NCBI GenBank assembly: GCA_019118765.1
Contig: DWYI01000033.1
Location: 1 to 64,000 of the forward strand
From: Candidatus Allofournierella merdavium
GTDB lineage: Bacteria; Bacillota; Clostridia; Oscillospirales; Ruminococcaceae
Reading direction: 5' to 3'
DNA length: 64,000 nucleotides
This document shows, piece by piece, positions 33,401 to 41,412 of the stretch (the first letter of the stretch is position 1; each line of letters opens with the position of its first letter). Both the position numbers and the translations under genes were made by a program. The notes below the pieces were generated by a model. That model searched no databases, was not told the DNA's origin, and saw only the letters and a program-made list of their open reading frames with translations.

Positions 33401-33476
33401 CCACGGCGGGGCTCTCTGGCCCAGCGAGATCACGCTGCTGGCTCTGCCGCAGGAACAAAACATCGAAGGAGATTGA
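30408..33476 (+). CDS. Family 2 glycosyltransferase fused to an FkbM-type methyltransferase, probable flagellin modification
   Basis: This 1022-residue protein starts with a GT-A glycosyltransferase domain (residues 1-200: SIGIIFKNDIRCIERCLSSL, DTGSADGSR, LTVDTDEW with the DxD motif). Residues 210-800 are helical and TPR-like. Residues 830-1022 are an FkbM methyltransferase-like domain (VVADLGAYVGDTFLSYV, LIKMDIEGAEQAALRGC). Similar multidomain glycosyltransferases beside flagellin genes in Clostridia attach sugars to the filament. The FkbM part may methylate the sugar. The start at 30408 has an AAAGGA SD and fits the family N-terminus. The sugar is unknown. Confidence 0.87.
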   Translation: MSQPILSIGIIFKNDIRCIERCLSSLAPLRKALPCQLVMADTGSADGSRAVAEQYADVLFDFPWVNDFAAARNAVLDRCTGDWCLTVDTDEWLDPDIGELESFLKSAEREKFDVGSLIQRNYYDKQLRDYGDFFAMRLAQRRGGQLRYTGAIHEVFSFPYEARPQHIVLSRTILHHDGYAEMTPGYMRDKHRRNMALLRNELKRTPQDLRILGYCMDSAETPEEKLDYARQAYTILRGAQGAPQVDRILAYQKCMRVFYNNKKFDRVRECYNTWKAYSPESALLRLDGETLAAAAAYYQDDYQATMEHLENRRQALEEMESRADLRRSDRLYAQYDTTDRRWRSDLQAVAFHALCVLQRYGEADELLREAKPGELRTKDRGFVVMELLKHPEQLPSGAVFLRRCWEFYQDEAAWKEAGEDFDRLQVFGDFISMLLNYLDRTGPEGWALLAGMGDTAPGRSARIVQSNDAETIAGEWAQVTDWRQMFPQAYLHTLELRLPLPESFYRQNAEQLAALAAELGKRVLLPRAALDWLTHVDPPATPGQLAWQLDLATAALRAPGWHEDVPVGQGLCGCYAALSATWLDNVYNPELLNAEDVAVLPGMHRFAWQLRQALAAWEKGDELGYVRGLGAALDAAPAMKETVDFLLEHKPKTAAQRQLEELAEQVKAILSRYAPDDPAVAALKASPAYQKVAPLLCQQGASEAAPQTPNDTPAPPEALEEALAGSRQEIAASALKSLGRWGAGAQKVRLDYWKKFPLWGKNEGEVTANLSAALSEHGRDFRWLFGRLGDEQSRRVLTAVVRNWRYYEMEPLERVADNENDDYFDRALLHCDENEVVADLGAYVGDTFLSYVKNYGSMAYRRYYCYEITKESFDVLRRVTAAYPRVVLRRKGAGAAPGVMKMETGADASANGLAENTGAAGADTVDIVPLDQDITEPLTLIKMDIEGAEQAALRGCARHIRQDRPKLALSVYHNFEDLWKLPRMIDEMAPGYRFYLRYHGGALWPSEITLLALPQEQNIEGD

Positions 33477-33486
33477 GGGTACAGGG

Positions 33487-34821
33487 ATGCAAAGCAACAA
33501 AGAAAAATTACTGCGAACGATCCCGGGCCTGTTCGCACTGTGCGGCACCATCCGGGAGGCGGCGGCCCACGCCGAGGCGGAGCCGGCGGCGGCCGGCGCA
33601 ATGAAAGAAGATATCGCGGCGGGCGTTCGGGCTGTGGAAGCGGCCGCGCATCCGCTTTGCCCGGAAGACGCGCCCGCCCCGGCGGCACTGGATGAACTTG
33701 CCGGGCTGGAGGGCAAACAGATCGTGGAGTTTGTCAACACCTGGTTTTCCGAAGCCATCGGGCCGTTTCTCTTGAAACAGTTTCAGGAATCGCTGGCCAG
33801 AGAATGGCAGCTCACACAAAAAGAAGCCCAGGATATCGCCCACTGGATCCTGCGGGAACTGCCCGCCCTGCCCGCCACCCGAAAAAACCTGCTGCTGGAG
33901 ACAGGGAGGCGGTGTGCTGCCAGTGCGCCGGAATTTTCCTGGGAACTGATGATGCAGGTCACGGACTCCATGACGCCGGAGGAACAAAAGCAAAGGTTCC
34001 CTCACTGGTCCGGCGCCCCTTATCGTTCGGGGCAGCATCCTCAGACCGAACTGAAATGCTGCCCGACCTGCGGCGGGGAAGGCGTGCCCCACCTGTCGGC
34101 TTTTTCCGGCAGTATGAAGCACTACGACACCCTGTTTTTGCCCGCAAAGCTCTGGATGCGCTGCAAAAAGTGCGGCAACCTGTACACCCGCTGGTTCCCC
34201 ACGGAGTTTCTCAAGCTGGGCGCCGCACCCAGGGTGCTGGCGCCCGTGCCGGGCCATGTAGTGGTTCGGGAGGTGGACGGTCGTGCCTTGCGCATCTGGA
34301 GCGACATCCTCAACAAGATACGGGCGCACACCGCCGGCCGCACGCTGCTGGAGGTGGGCGTGGGGCAGGGGCACCTGATCGCGGTGGCGCAGGAGATGGG
34401 CTACGACGTCACGGCGGTGGAGCTGCTGGAGCAAGAGGCGCAGACCACCGCTGACCTGCTGCAGCTGCCGGTGATCTGCGGTGACTTCCTCCATCTGGAA
34501 GAAGACCGTCAGGTGGACATCATCACCATGGGGGATGTGCTGGAGCATCTGCAGCGCCCGGCGGAGGGGCTGAAAAAGGCAGCCGCCCTGCTGAAAGACG
34601 GCGGCGTGCTTTGGCTGTCCACCCCCAATTTTGAAAGCAGCTTCACCCGCATGATGAAAACCTTCGACCCCATGTGGTGCGAGCCCTATCACATCACCTA
34701 TTTTTCCCGCGCGGGGCTTTTGCCGCTGCTGGAGCAGGCGGGCTTTGAACTGCTGGAATACTCGGTGAGCAACCGCTACAACGGGTCCATGGAACTGCTT
34801 TTGCGCAAAAAAGAGCAATGA
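33487..34821 (+). CDS. Zinc-ribbon class I SAM-dependent methyltransferase, probable glycan methylation
   Basis: In this 444-residue protein, residues 1-180 are helical with no known domain. A zinc ribbon (CCPTCGG at about 191, CKKCG at about 228) precedes a Methyltransf_23 domain at 270-440, with the SAM loop LLEVGVGQGHLIA, MGDVLEHLQRPAEGLKKA and LWLSTPNFES. This zinc-ribbon-methyltransferase layout is common in surface-sugar loci. It starts 11 bp after the glycosyltransferase-FkbM gene and ends at a terminator, so the two form a flagellin-modification unit by inference. Confidence 0.85.
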   Translation: MQSNKEKLLRTIPGLFALCGTIREAAAHAEAEPAAAGAMKEDIAAGVRAVEAAAHPLCPEDAPAPAALDELAGLEGKQIVEFVNTWFSEAIGPFLLKQFQESLAREWQLTQKEAQDIAHWILRELPALPATRKNLLLETGRRCAASAPEFSWELMMQVTDSMTPEEQKQRFPHWSGAPYRSGQHPQTELKCCPTCGGEGVPHLSAFSGSMKHYDTLFLPAKLWMRCKKCGNLYTRWFPTEFLKLGAAPRVLAPVPGHVVVREVDGRALRIWSDILNKIRAHTAGRTLLEVGVGQGHLIAVAQEMGYDVTAVELLEQEAQTTADLLQLPVICGDFLHLEEDRQVDIITMGDVLEHLQRPAEGLKKAAALLKDGGVLWLSTPNFESSFTRMMKTFDPMWCEPYHITYFSRAGLLPLLEQAGFELLEYSVSNRYNGSMELLLRKKEQ

Positions 34822-34866
34822 AAAACGCGGGGGCGTTTCCCAAATGGGAAACGCCCCCGCGTTTGC
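34821..34866. terminator. Bidirectional terminator between methyltransferase and cheB
   Basis: A perfect 19-bp stem (arms 34823-34841 and 34846-34864, starting AAACGCGGGGGCGTTTCCC) with loop AAAT is flanked by A and T runs. It ends both converging units. Confidence 0.93.
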
Positions 34867-34874
34867 TCGTTTGT

Positions 34875-35975
34875 TTATTTGCCGGTGCGCAGGTGCTGCA
34901 TCAGCACCGAGGCGATGTTGTCGCAGGAGGCCTGCACCATCACCGCGCCGATCTCCTGCGCCACGCCGGGCATCCCGTACACCACGCAGGAATCCTTGTC
35001 CTGCCCGATGGTGAACGCGCCGGCCTTGCGCATCTCCAGCAGGCCGGAGGCGCCGTCCCGGCCCATACCGGTCATGATGATGCCCACCATGGGGCATTTC
35101 ACCGTTTCGGCCATGGAGGTGAACAGCGCGTCCACCGACGGGCGGTGCCCGCTGACCTTTTCGCCCGGCTGGCAGGCCAGGGTGTACCGGCTGCCCATGC
35201 GCACCACCCGCGCCTGCAGGTCCGCCGGGGCCACCAGCGCAAGGCCGCGATGGATCTCGTCGCCGTTCACGGCCTCGCGCACCTCCATGGCGCACAACTT
35301 GTCAAGGCGCTGGGCGTACATCTTGGTAAAGCCCGGCGGCATGTGCTGCACGATCACCATGCCGGGGATATCCGCCGGCAGCCGCTTGAGCACCTCCAGC
35401 GTGGCCTCGGTGCCGCCGGTGGAAGCGCCCAGCCCGATGATGGTGTGGTCCAGGTCCATGGCGCAGCCGCCGCCCAGCGCGGCGGGCGACGTCAAAGGCG
35501 CGGCGGGCGCGGCCGAAGCTGGCGCGCCGGCGGAGGGGGCCGCCGCGGCAGGCGCGGCGGCGGGTTTGCGGCGCACCACCTTTGCGCAGGACGCCACCAC
35601 GATCTTTTGCGACAGAGAGCGGAAGAAGGAATCCTTGCTCTCGGTGCCGTCGGGCTTGCGCACAAAGTCCACCGCGCCGGCGGCCAGCGCGTCAAACACG
35701 CGCAGGTTCAAACTGGACACCAAAATCACCGGCAGGGGATGCTCCGGCAGCAGCTTGGCCAGAAAATCAATGCCGCTCACACCGGGCATCTCCACGTCCA
35801 GCGTCATCACGTCCGGTTGCAGGCGTTGGATCTTGGCCGTCGCGTCCAGCGCGTTGATGGCATATCCCACCACCTCGATGTTGGGGTACGCTTCCAGACC
35901 TTTGATGAGAAAAGTGCGGGCCACGGCGGAATCGTCCACCACCAGCACCCGTATCTTCTTTTGGTTTGGCATCAT
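34875..35975 (-). CDS. cheB: Chemotaxis protein-glutamate methylesterase CheB
   Basis: This 366-residue CheB has a receiver domain at 1-125 with Asp60 (DVMTLDVEMPG) and FVRKP, then a Pro/Ala linker (140-175). The esterase domain has the Ser-His-Asp triad in LGASTGGTEA, IVQHMPPGF and IIMTGMGRDG. It removes methyl groups from chemoreceptors when phosphorylated by CheA. The start overlaps the cheR stop (TGATG), so the two are coupled. Confidence 0.96.
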   Translation of the reverse strand: MMPNQKKIRVLVVDDSAVARTFLIKGLEAYPNIEVVGYAINALDATAKIQRLQPDVMTLDVEMPGVSGIDFLAKLLPEHPLPVILVSSLNLRVFDALAAGAVDFVRKPDGTESKDSFFRSLSQKIVVASCAKVVRRKPAAAPAAAAPSAGAPASAAPAAPLTSPAALGGGCAMDLDHTIIGLGASTGGTEATLEVLKRLPADIPGMVIVQHMPPGFTKMYAQRLDKLCAMEVREAVNGDEIHRGLALVAPADLQARVVRMGSRYTLACQPGEKVSGHRPSVDALFTSMAETVKCPMVGIIMTGMGRDGASGLLEMRKAGAFTIGQDKDSCVVYGMPGVAQEIGAVMVQASCDNIASVLMQHLRTGK

Positions 35976-36841
35976 CAGGGTTTCTTCACTCCTTGCATTG
36001 CATGGGACGAGGCGTTTACCTTGCGGTAAATGGCCGGCGACACCATCCGGAACAGGGGCGTCTGCCCCAGCGATTCCGAATGGCTGATAAACAGATAGCC
36101 GCCCGGGGTAAGGGCGTCGTAAAAACGCCGCACCAGCGCGTCCCGCGTGCTTTGGTCAAAATAGATCATCACATTCCGGCAGAAGATCACGTCGAATTTC
36201 AGCCGGAATTTAATGGGGTCCATCAGGTTGAAGGTGCGGAAAATAACATTGTCACGGATGGCCGGCGCCATGGTGTACTGGCCGGGCTTGGTCTTGCTGG
36301 GCACAAAATAGCGGTGCAGCCAGTCCACCGGCATATCCGCGGGGGGCTGGTAAATGGCGGCTTTGGCCTTGGCCATTGCCTGCTGCGAAATGTCGGTGGC
36401 AAGGATGCGGGTGTCCCACTGGGGGGCCTGGGGACCAAAAAATTCCTTCAGGTAGATGGACAGGGTATAGGGCTCCTCGCCGCTGGAACAGCCGGCGCTC
36501 CAGATGGCCAGCACCTTGTCGCGCTGATGGCGCTGTGCCAGTTCGGGCAGGATCGTCTTCTGAAAGTAGGTGAAGTGATCCTTTTCCCGCAGGAAATAAG
36601 TATAATTCGTGGTCAGCTTGTTGAGCACCAGTTCCAGATCCTGCGGATCCTTCTCCTTGAACAGCTTTTCCAGAAAGGTGCGGAAGTCCGTGTATCCCTG
36701 CACCTTCAGCGACTGGGAGAGCCGGCTGGTAATAAGCTGGCGCTTTTTGCTCAGGTCGATCCCGTAATTCTTGTGAATAAACTGGACCAGACGCTGAAAA
36801 TCGGCATCCGTGATGGTCAGGTCGTGTAACAGCATCTCCAT
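35975..36841 (-). CDS. cheR: Chemotaxis protein methyltransferase CheR
   Basis: This 288-residue CheR has an N-terminal helical domain (LTITDADFQRLVQFIHKNYGI) and a SAM-binding domain with IWSAGCSSGEEPYTL, ILATDISQQAM and VIFCRNVMIYF. It methylates receptor glutamates to reset sensitivity. The ATG at 36841 is chosen for its GGAGG SD at 9 nt. It lies 14 bp after cheW. Confidence 0.96.
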   Translation of the reverse strand: MEMLLHDLTITDADFQRLVQFIHKNYGIDLSKKRQLITSRLSQSLKVQGYTDFRTFLEKLFKEKDPQDLELVLNKLTTNYTYFLREKDHFTYFQKTILPELAQRHQRDKVLAIWSAGCSSGEEPYTLSIYLKEFFGPQAPQWDTRILATDISQQAMAKAKAAIYQPPADMPVDWLHRYFVPSKTKPGQYTMAPAIRDNVIFRTFNLMDPIKFRLKFDVIFCRNVMIYFDQSTRDALVRRFYDALTPGGYLFISHSESLGQTPLFRMVSPAIYRKVNASSHAMQGVKKP

Positions 36842-36855
36842 GGCAACCTGCCTCC

Positions 36856-37344
36856 TTAGGTGTGCTCCAGAAGACGCGCACAATCAAAGGCGAGCATGGT
36901 CTGCCCGTCCTCCAGCGAGTACATCCCGCACACCAGTTCCCGGGAACTGCGGGGGGGAACAGGCAGCAGGGCGGAGGTGTCGATGTCCACCATCTTCTGC
37001 ACCTGATCCACCAGGATGCCCACCTCGGAATCATTTTCCTGCAGGATCATCATGCAGTTGCTCGCACAGTCCTGATGGGACAGCAGCTGATGGATGTCCA
37101 CAATGGGAATGATCTGCCCGCGCAGGTTGATGATGCCGCGCACATAGTCGGGCACCAGGGGCAGGCGGGTGACGGTGTGGCCGGTGATGATCTCCACCAC
37201 CGCCTCCGCAGGCACGCCGAACAGCAGCCCGTCGGACAAAAACAGCAGATATTTTTCGGTCTTCGCCGCGTTCGCGGCCTCAGGGGACTGATCGTCGGCC
37301 TCGGAGGCCTGATCGGTCTGGAACAAAACGTCCTCTTGTGTCAT
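36856..37344 (-). CDS. cheW: Chemotaxis coupling protein CheW
   Basis: This 162-residue CheW has a short acidic N-terminal tail (1-30) and one SH3-like coupling domain (YLLFLSDGLLFGVPAEAVVEI, VRGIINLRGQIIPIVDIHQ, GILVDQVQKMVDI). It links chemoreceptors to CheA. The start at 37344 has a GGAGAG SD at 7 nt. It is second gene of cheA-cheW-cheR-cheB. Confidence 0.96.
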   Translation of the reverse strand: MTQEDVLFQTDQASEADDQSPEAANAAKTEKYLLFLSDGLLFGVPAEAVVEIITGHTVTRLPLVPDYVRGIINLRGQIIPIVDIHQLLSHQDCASNCMMILQENDSEVGILVDQVQKMVDIDTSALLPVPPRSSRELVCGMYSLEDGQTMLAFDCARLLEHT

Positions 37345-37358
37345 GGTTCTTCTCTCCT

Positions 37359-39503
37359 TTACTGGGCGTAGGTGTACAGGTTGGACACATCCAGGATGAT
37401 GCTGATGTTGCCGTCGCCCAGAATGGTGCATCCGGCGATGCCGCTGGATTTGACATTGAAGCGATTCAGGTAGCCCGGCAGGGGCTTCACCACCACCTGC
37501 TGCTCGCCCAGCAGTTCATCCACAAACAGGCAGTAGGACTTTTCGCCCGCCTCCAGCCAGATCAGGATGCCGTCGGCCACGCTGGTCACGCCGCCGTCGA
37601 TCTGATACAGATCCCCCATCCGGATGACCGGGTAGAAATTGCCCATGCATTTGAACATCTCGCCGCCGGAAGCGTCGCGGATCAGGTCGTTTTCGGAGAT
37701 CTTGAAGGACTGACGGATGTTCAGAATGGGGATGGTGAAGATGGAGCCGCCCACCGACACCTCCATGCCGTCCATAATGGCCATGGTCAGGGGGATCTTC
37801 AGGGTGGTGGTCATGCCCTGGCCCGGCTCACTGGTGATGTACACCGTGCCGCCCACGTCCTCCACATTCCGCTTCACCACGTCCATGCCCACGCCGCGGC
37901 CGGAGAACTCGGTCACCTCCGTGTTGGTGGAAAAGCCCGGCGCCATGAGGAAATTCAGGATGTCCTTGTGGGAGTACTCCACATCAGGCTGGGCCAGCCC
38001 GTTGCGGATGGCCTTGTTCAGCACCGCGTCGTAGTTGACGCCCTGGCCGTCGTCCTTGATCTCGATGATCACCTCGCTGCCGGTGTGCCGCGCGGAGAGC
38101 ACGATGGTGCCCACCGGGTCTTTCCCGGCGTCGATGCGCTGCTGCACGTCCTCCTCGATGCCGTGATCCATGGAGTTGCGCACGATGTGCATGATGGGGT
38201 CGCCGATGCTGTCCACAATGGTCTTGTCCACCTCGGTGTCCTCGCCCTCCAGCACCAGCCGCGCCTGTTTGTTCAGCTTCTTGCACATGTCGCGCACGAT
38301 CCGGTGCATCTTCTGGAAGGTGCCGGACACGGGCACCATCCGCAGCGACATGGAGACGTCCTGCAGCTCGTCGGTGAGCTTGCGCAGCTGCCGGGCCGAC
38401 TTGGTGAAGGTGTCCAGCTTGAGGCCCTTCAGGTCCGGCGAGGCGGTGACCATCGACTCGGTGATCACGATCTCGCCCACCACGGCCGCCAGCTGATCCA
38501 GCTTGCTCAGGTTCACGCTGATGAGGCTCTCCTTGTGGTGCTGCTGGGGCGCGGGCTCCGCCTTGGAAGCGGCGCTCGGCGCGGCCTTCTTCTCGGTTTT
38601 TGGGGCCGCCGGCGCGGCCGGGGCGTCAGCTTTCGGCGCGGCCGCGGGCGCGGCCGCCGGGGCCGAGGCGGCCGGCGCTGCCTCGGCGGCGGGCCGGTCG
38701 ATCGCCTGGTAGGACCGCACGGAGCCGGAGGAGGTCACGGCGTGGATGGCGTTGTCGCGCTGGGCCTGCTCGCGGAAGAAGATCAGAAAACCGGACTCGA
38801 TGATCTGATCCGCGGTGGAGGGATTGGACTCCACGCCCTGCGGCTCGTAGGTGAAATCCTCCTCGCTGCAGATCTCCTTCACCGAGTTCACCAGCATGAG
38901 CGCGCGCAGGTTCTCCATGCCGCAGCCCTCGTCAAAAAAGACCTGCAGGCCGTAAGGGAACCCGCTGGGGCTGCCCGCCGGGGCGGCGGCCGCCGGCTGC
39001 GCCGCGGGCTGCTGGGCCGGGGCGGCGTCGGCTTTCGGGGCGGCCGCGTCGCCGGCCGCGGGGGCGGCGGGCGCCTGTTCCGGCTGGCCGCCCGAACGAA
39101 TTTGGTCGATCAGTCTATTAACTTTTTGCAGCAGGGTGTCGATATCTTCAGTGAGCGGTTGCTCATTTTCGATGTGTTCCAATTCCCCGCGGAAAAAGTC
39201 GATGGTCTGGAACAAAAGGTCAAACAATTCCGGGCGCAGGCTCTCGGGCACCCCATCCATGGACTTGTCACGGATGATGGAGAACAGGTCTTCCGCCCGG
39301 TGAGCAATCGTCATCAGCGAGTTGTACTCCATCATGGCCGAAGAGCCCTTGATCGTGTGCATGATCCGGAAAATTGTGTTGACGTCGTCCTCCGAGAAGC
39401 TGTCCTGCTGTTCAGCAGCCAGAACGATACTGTCCAGCTGTTCCAGCAGAGAATTGGTCTCGTACAAAAAGGCATCCAGAATGCTTTCGTTGCCGGTACT
39501 CAT
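37359..39503 (-). CDS. cheA: Chemotaxis histidine kinase CheA
   Basis: This 714-residue CheA has P1 with phospho-acceptor His49 (IFRIMHTIKGSSAMM), an Ala/Pro linker, a P2-like CheY-docking region near 185-290, a second Ala/Pro/Lys linker, the P3 dimer helices (LSKLDQLAAVVGEIVI), the P4 kinase domain (HIVRNSMDHGIE, DDGQGV, GRGVGMDVV) and the P5 CheW-like domain. It phosphorylates CheY and CheB. The linkers are unusually Ala/Pro-rich, as in other proteins here. The start at 39503 has an AAGGAG SD. Confidence 0.96.
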   Translation of the reverse strand: MSTGNESILDAFLYETNSLLEQLDSIVLAAEQQDSFSEDDVNTIFRIMHTIKGSSAMMEYNSLMTIAHRAEDLFSIIRDKSMDGVPESLRPELFDLLFQTIDFFRGELEHIENEQPLTEDIDTLLQKVNRLIDQIRSGGQPEQAPAAPAAGDAAAPKADAAPAQQPAAQPAAAAPAGSPSGFPYGLQVFFDEGCGMENLRALMLVNSVKEICSEEDFTYEPQGVESNPSTADQIIESGFLIFFREQAQRDNAIHAVTSSGSVRSYQAIDRPAAEAAPAASAPAAAPAAAPKADAPAAPAAPKTEKKAAPSAASKAEPAPQQHHKESLISVNLSKLDQLAAVVGEIVITESMVTASPDLKGLKLDTFTKSARQLRKLTDELQDVSMSLRMVPVSGTFQKMHRIVRDMCKKLNKQARLVLEGEDTEVDKTIVDSIGDPIMHIVRNSMDHGIEEDVQQRIDAGKDPVGTIVLSARHTGSEVIIEIKDDGQGVNYDAVLNKAIRNGLAQPDVEYSHKDILNFLMAPGFSTNTEVTEFSGRGVGMDVVKRNVEDVGGTVYITSEPGQGMTTTLKIPLTMAIMDGMEVSVGGSIFTIPILNIRQSFKISENDLIRDASGGEMFKCMGNFYPVIRMGDLYQIDGGVTSVADGILIWLEAGEKSYCLFVDELLGEQQVVVKPLPGYLNRFNVKSSGIAGCTILGDGNISIILDVSNLYTYAQ

Positions 39504-39550
39504 GAAAAACGGCACGCTCCTTCCTTGGCGTTGGACTTTCCTATAAATGA

Positions 39551-39577
39551 TTATCGACCGCGAAATTTGAAAAATTA
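39551..39577 (-). promoter_or_regulatory. Sigma-28 promoter of cheAWRB
   Basis: The minus strand has TAAT (39577-39574), 15 bp and GTCGATAA (39558-39551). It overlaps the plus-strand promoter below. Confidence 0.68.
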
Positions 39578-39594
39578 AGAGCAACAGTTAAAAT
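39567..39594 (+). promoter_or_regulatory. Housekeeping promoter of the ylqG-like/flhX/PilZ unit
   Basis: TTGAAA (39567-39572), 16 bp and TAAAAT (39589-39594) match the sigma-A consensus well. The -35 lies inside the spacer of the divergent cheA sigma-28 promoter. Confidence 0.55.
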
Positions 39595-39656
39595 ATCCGG
39601 GCGCCCGGGCCGGCCTTGTGCCGGCGGCCGCGGCGCAACGAGAGGTGGAGCAAGCA

Positions 39657-41093
39657 ATGGCAGATCTTTTAGGCGCGACGAATCGCGTCCCGGGTTACGA
39701 CGGTGTGAACAACAACCGCCCGCAGCCCGCCCCGGCGCGGCCCAGCGACCCGCAGGTACAAAACGTGCCGGACCCTGCCCGGGTCACCCGGGCCGACGGG
39801 CGCACCGAGCAGCAGGACGCGGGCAACGCCCTCCAGTCGGACGTGCTGCGGTATGATTCCAACCTGCAAACCTTCCTGGAACAGCTTCGGCAGATGCCGG
39901 AACTGGCACAGGTCATGGAAAAGGCGCTGCTTCAGCTGCGGGGAGTGGTCTCCACGCCCGGCCTGCAGCAGGGCGTGGCGAAGGAACTGGCGGAATTTCT
40001 GCAGATGCTGCAGCTGGACGCGGACGGCTTTCGCCAGATGTTCATGGAGCAGGTGCAGGCGGGCAACCGGTTTTCAGGGGCCCTGTTCTCGCTGCTGCGT
40101 CAGACCTACCATGTGCTCAACGGCGAGCAGGCGCGGGTGGCCGTGCTGGAATTCGCAAAGCGCTACATCGACTATTCCGCCACGGGCCACATCGGGAAAA
40201 GCATGCTGAGCCTTCTGAAACAGATGCCCGGCTATCTGCCCCAGAGCTGGCGCGGCCGCCTGGAGGAGATGACGGCGCGGCTGGAAAACGGCCTGGCCGC
40301 CGGCGCCCGGGCTGAAAACCTCGCCCTGCTCCAGCAGGAGATCATTCCCTATCTGGGCAATTATGTGGAGCGCTCCCACGATCTCGGCGCGCTGCGGGCG
40401 CTGCTGAACCTTCTGGTGCTCAGCACCGCCCGCTATGAGAACGGCGCCGAGGGCCCGCTGCTGCTGGCGTTCCGCCAGCTGGGAAGCTTTGGCGGGCTGC
40501 TGGGCGGGCTGAACAACCTGGACGACGCCGCGGTGCTGAAACTGCTGCGGGAAAACGATTTTGCCCGCGCGGCGGACAGCGCCTTTGCCCAGGGGTTCGC
40601 AAAGGCCGCGGATCAGGCGCTGCGCGGCACCTTCGGGCCGGACGCGCGGGATTCCTTTGCCCAGGTCATCCACTCGCTGCTCATCAACGAGAGCGTGTAT
40701 ATGCCGCTGAATCACATGTTCTTTCCGGTGGAATGGAACGGCAAGATGATGTACTCCGAGCTGTGGGTGGACCCCGACGCCGAGGACGAGAACTCCGGCA
40801 AGGAAAGCCCCGGCGACAAAATCCAATTCCTGTTCAAACTGGATCTGGAGTCCCTGGGCTTTCTGGAGATCACCCTGGCCGCCCGGGGCGAACAGGTGGA
40901 TCTGCACATCTATGGGCCGGACGGCGTGAGCGCAAACAACGAGATCATCGCGGGGGATATGGAGAAGATCCTGGCCCGCCATCAACTCAAGGGAAACAGC
41001 ATCCAGGTCACAAAGCTGGAAACGCCGCTGTCGCTGACGCAGGTGTTTCCAAATCTGTTTGAAGGGAAGCGGGGCGTCAATGTCAAAGTCTGA
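39657..41093 (+). CDS. YlqG-like protein with FliK-style C-terminal region
   Basis: This 478-residue cytoplasmic protein has a disordered N-terminus (1-55, Pro/Asn/Asp-rich), a long helical middle (60-370), and a C-terminal segment (375-478: IQFLFKLDLESLGFLEITLAARGEQVDLHIYGPD in parts) that resembles the C-domain of hook-length control proteins. The gene overlaps flhX. In Bacillus the pair ylqG-ylqH has the same order. The true fliK lies at 49 kb, so this is a second, uncharacterised FliK-like protein. ATG at 39657 has a GGTGGAG SD. Confidence 0.72.
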   Translation: MADLLGATNRVPGYDGVNNNRPQPAPARPSDPQVQNVPDPARVTRADGRTEQQDAGNALQSDVLRYDSNLQTFLEQLRQMPELAQVMEKALLQLRGVVSTPGLQQGVAKELAEFLQMLQLDADGFRQMFMEQVQAGNRFSGALFSLLRQTYHVLNGEQARVAVLEFAKRYIDYSATGHIGKSMLSLLKQMPGYLPQSWRGRLEEMTARLENGLAAGARAENLALLQQEIIPYLGNYVERSHDLGALRALLNLLVLSTARYENGAEGPLLLAFRQLGSFGGLLGGLNNLDDAAVLKLLRENDFARAADSAFAQGFAKAADQALRGTFGPDARDSFAQVIHSLLINESVYMPLNHMFFPVEWNGKMMYSELWVDPDAEDENSGKESPGDKIQFLFKLDLESLGFLEITLAARGEQVDLHIYGPDGVSANNEIIAGDMEKILARHQLKGNSIQVTKLETPLSLTQVFPNLFEGKRGVNVKV

Positions 41094-41394
41094 AACACCC
41101 GCCGCCAAGCCCGCGGGGCGGGCCGCGGCGCTGCAATACCGCCCGCAGGACGGCGCGCCGGTGATCGTGGCCTCGGGAATGGGGCATATCGCCGAAAAGA
41201 TCGTGGAGGTGGCGCAGGACAGCGGCGTACCGGTCTATGAGGACACCTCCCTCGCCACGGTGCTCACCCAGATGGAACTGGGCCGGGAGATCCCGGAGGA
41301 ACTGTATCAGGCGGTGGTGGACATCTACCTGTATTTTCTGAATTTTGATCCTGCGGACCCGGAAAAGTTCCGCCGGGAAAACAAGACCGAGTGA
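41080..41394 (+). CDS. flhX: FlhX/YlqH, FlhB C-terminal-like export protein
   Basis: This 104-residue protein matches the cytoplasmic C-domain of FlhB without its membrane part or the NPTH cleavage motif (RAAALQYRPQDGAPVIVASGMGHIAEKIVEVA, EIPEELYQAVVDIYLYF). FlhX proteins can replace the cut-off tail of FlhB in substrate switching. It overlaps the end of the ylqG-like gene by 14 bp. Full-length flhB is at 59.3 kb. Confidence 0.85.
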   Translation: MSKSETPAAKPAGRAAALQYRPQDGAPVIVASGMGHIAEKIVEVAQDSGVPVYEDTSLATVLTQMELGREIPEELYQAVVDIYLYFLNFDPADPEKFRRENKTE

Positions 41395-41412
41395 TGCACA
41401 GGAGCATAGAGT

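Noticed and set aside
30474..33758. Very long minus-strand open frame over the glycosyltransferase gene
   Set aside because: The plus strand carries clear glycosyltransferase and FkbM motifs; the minus frame has no family features.
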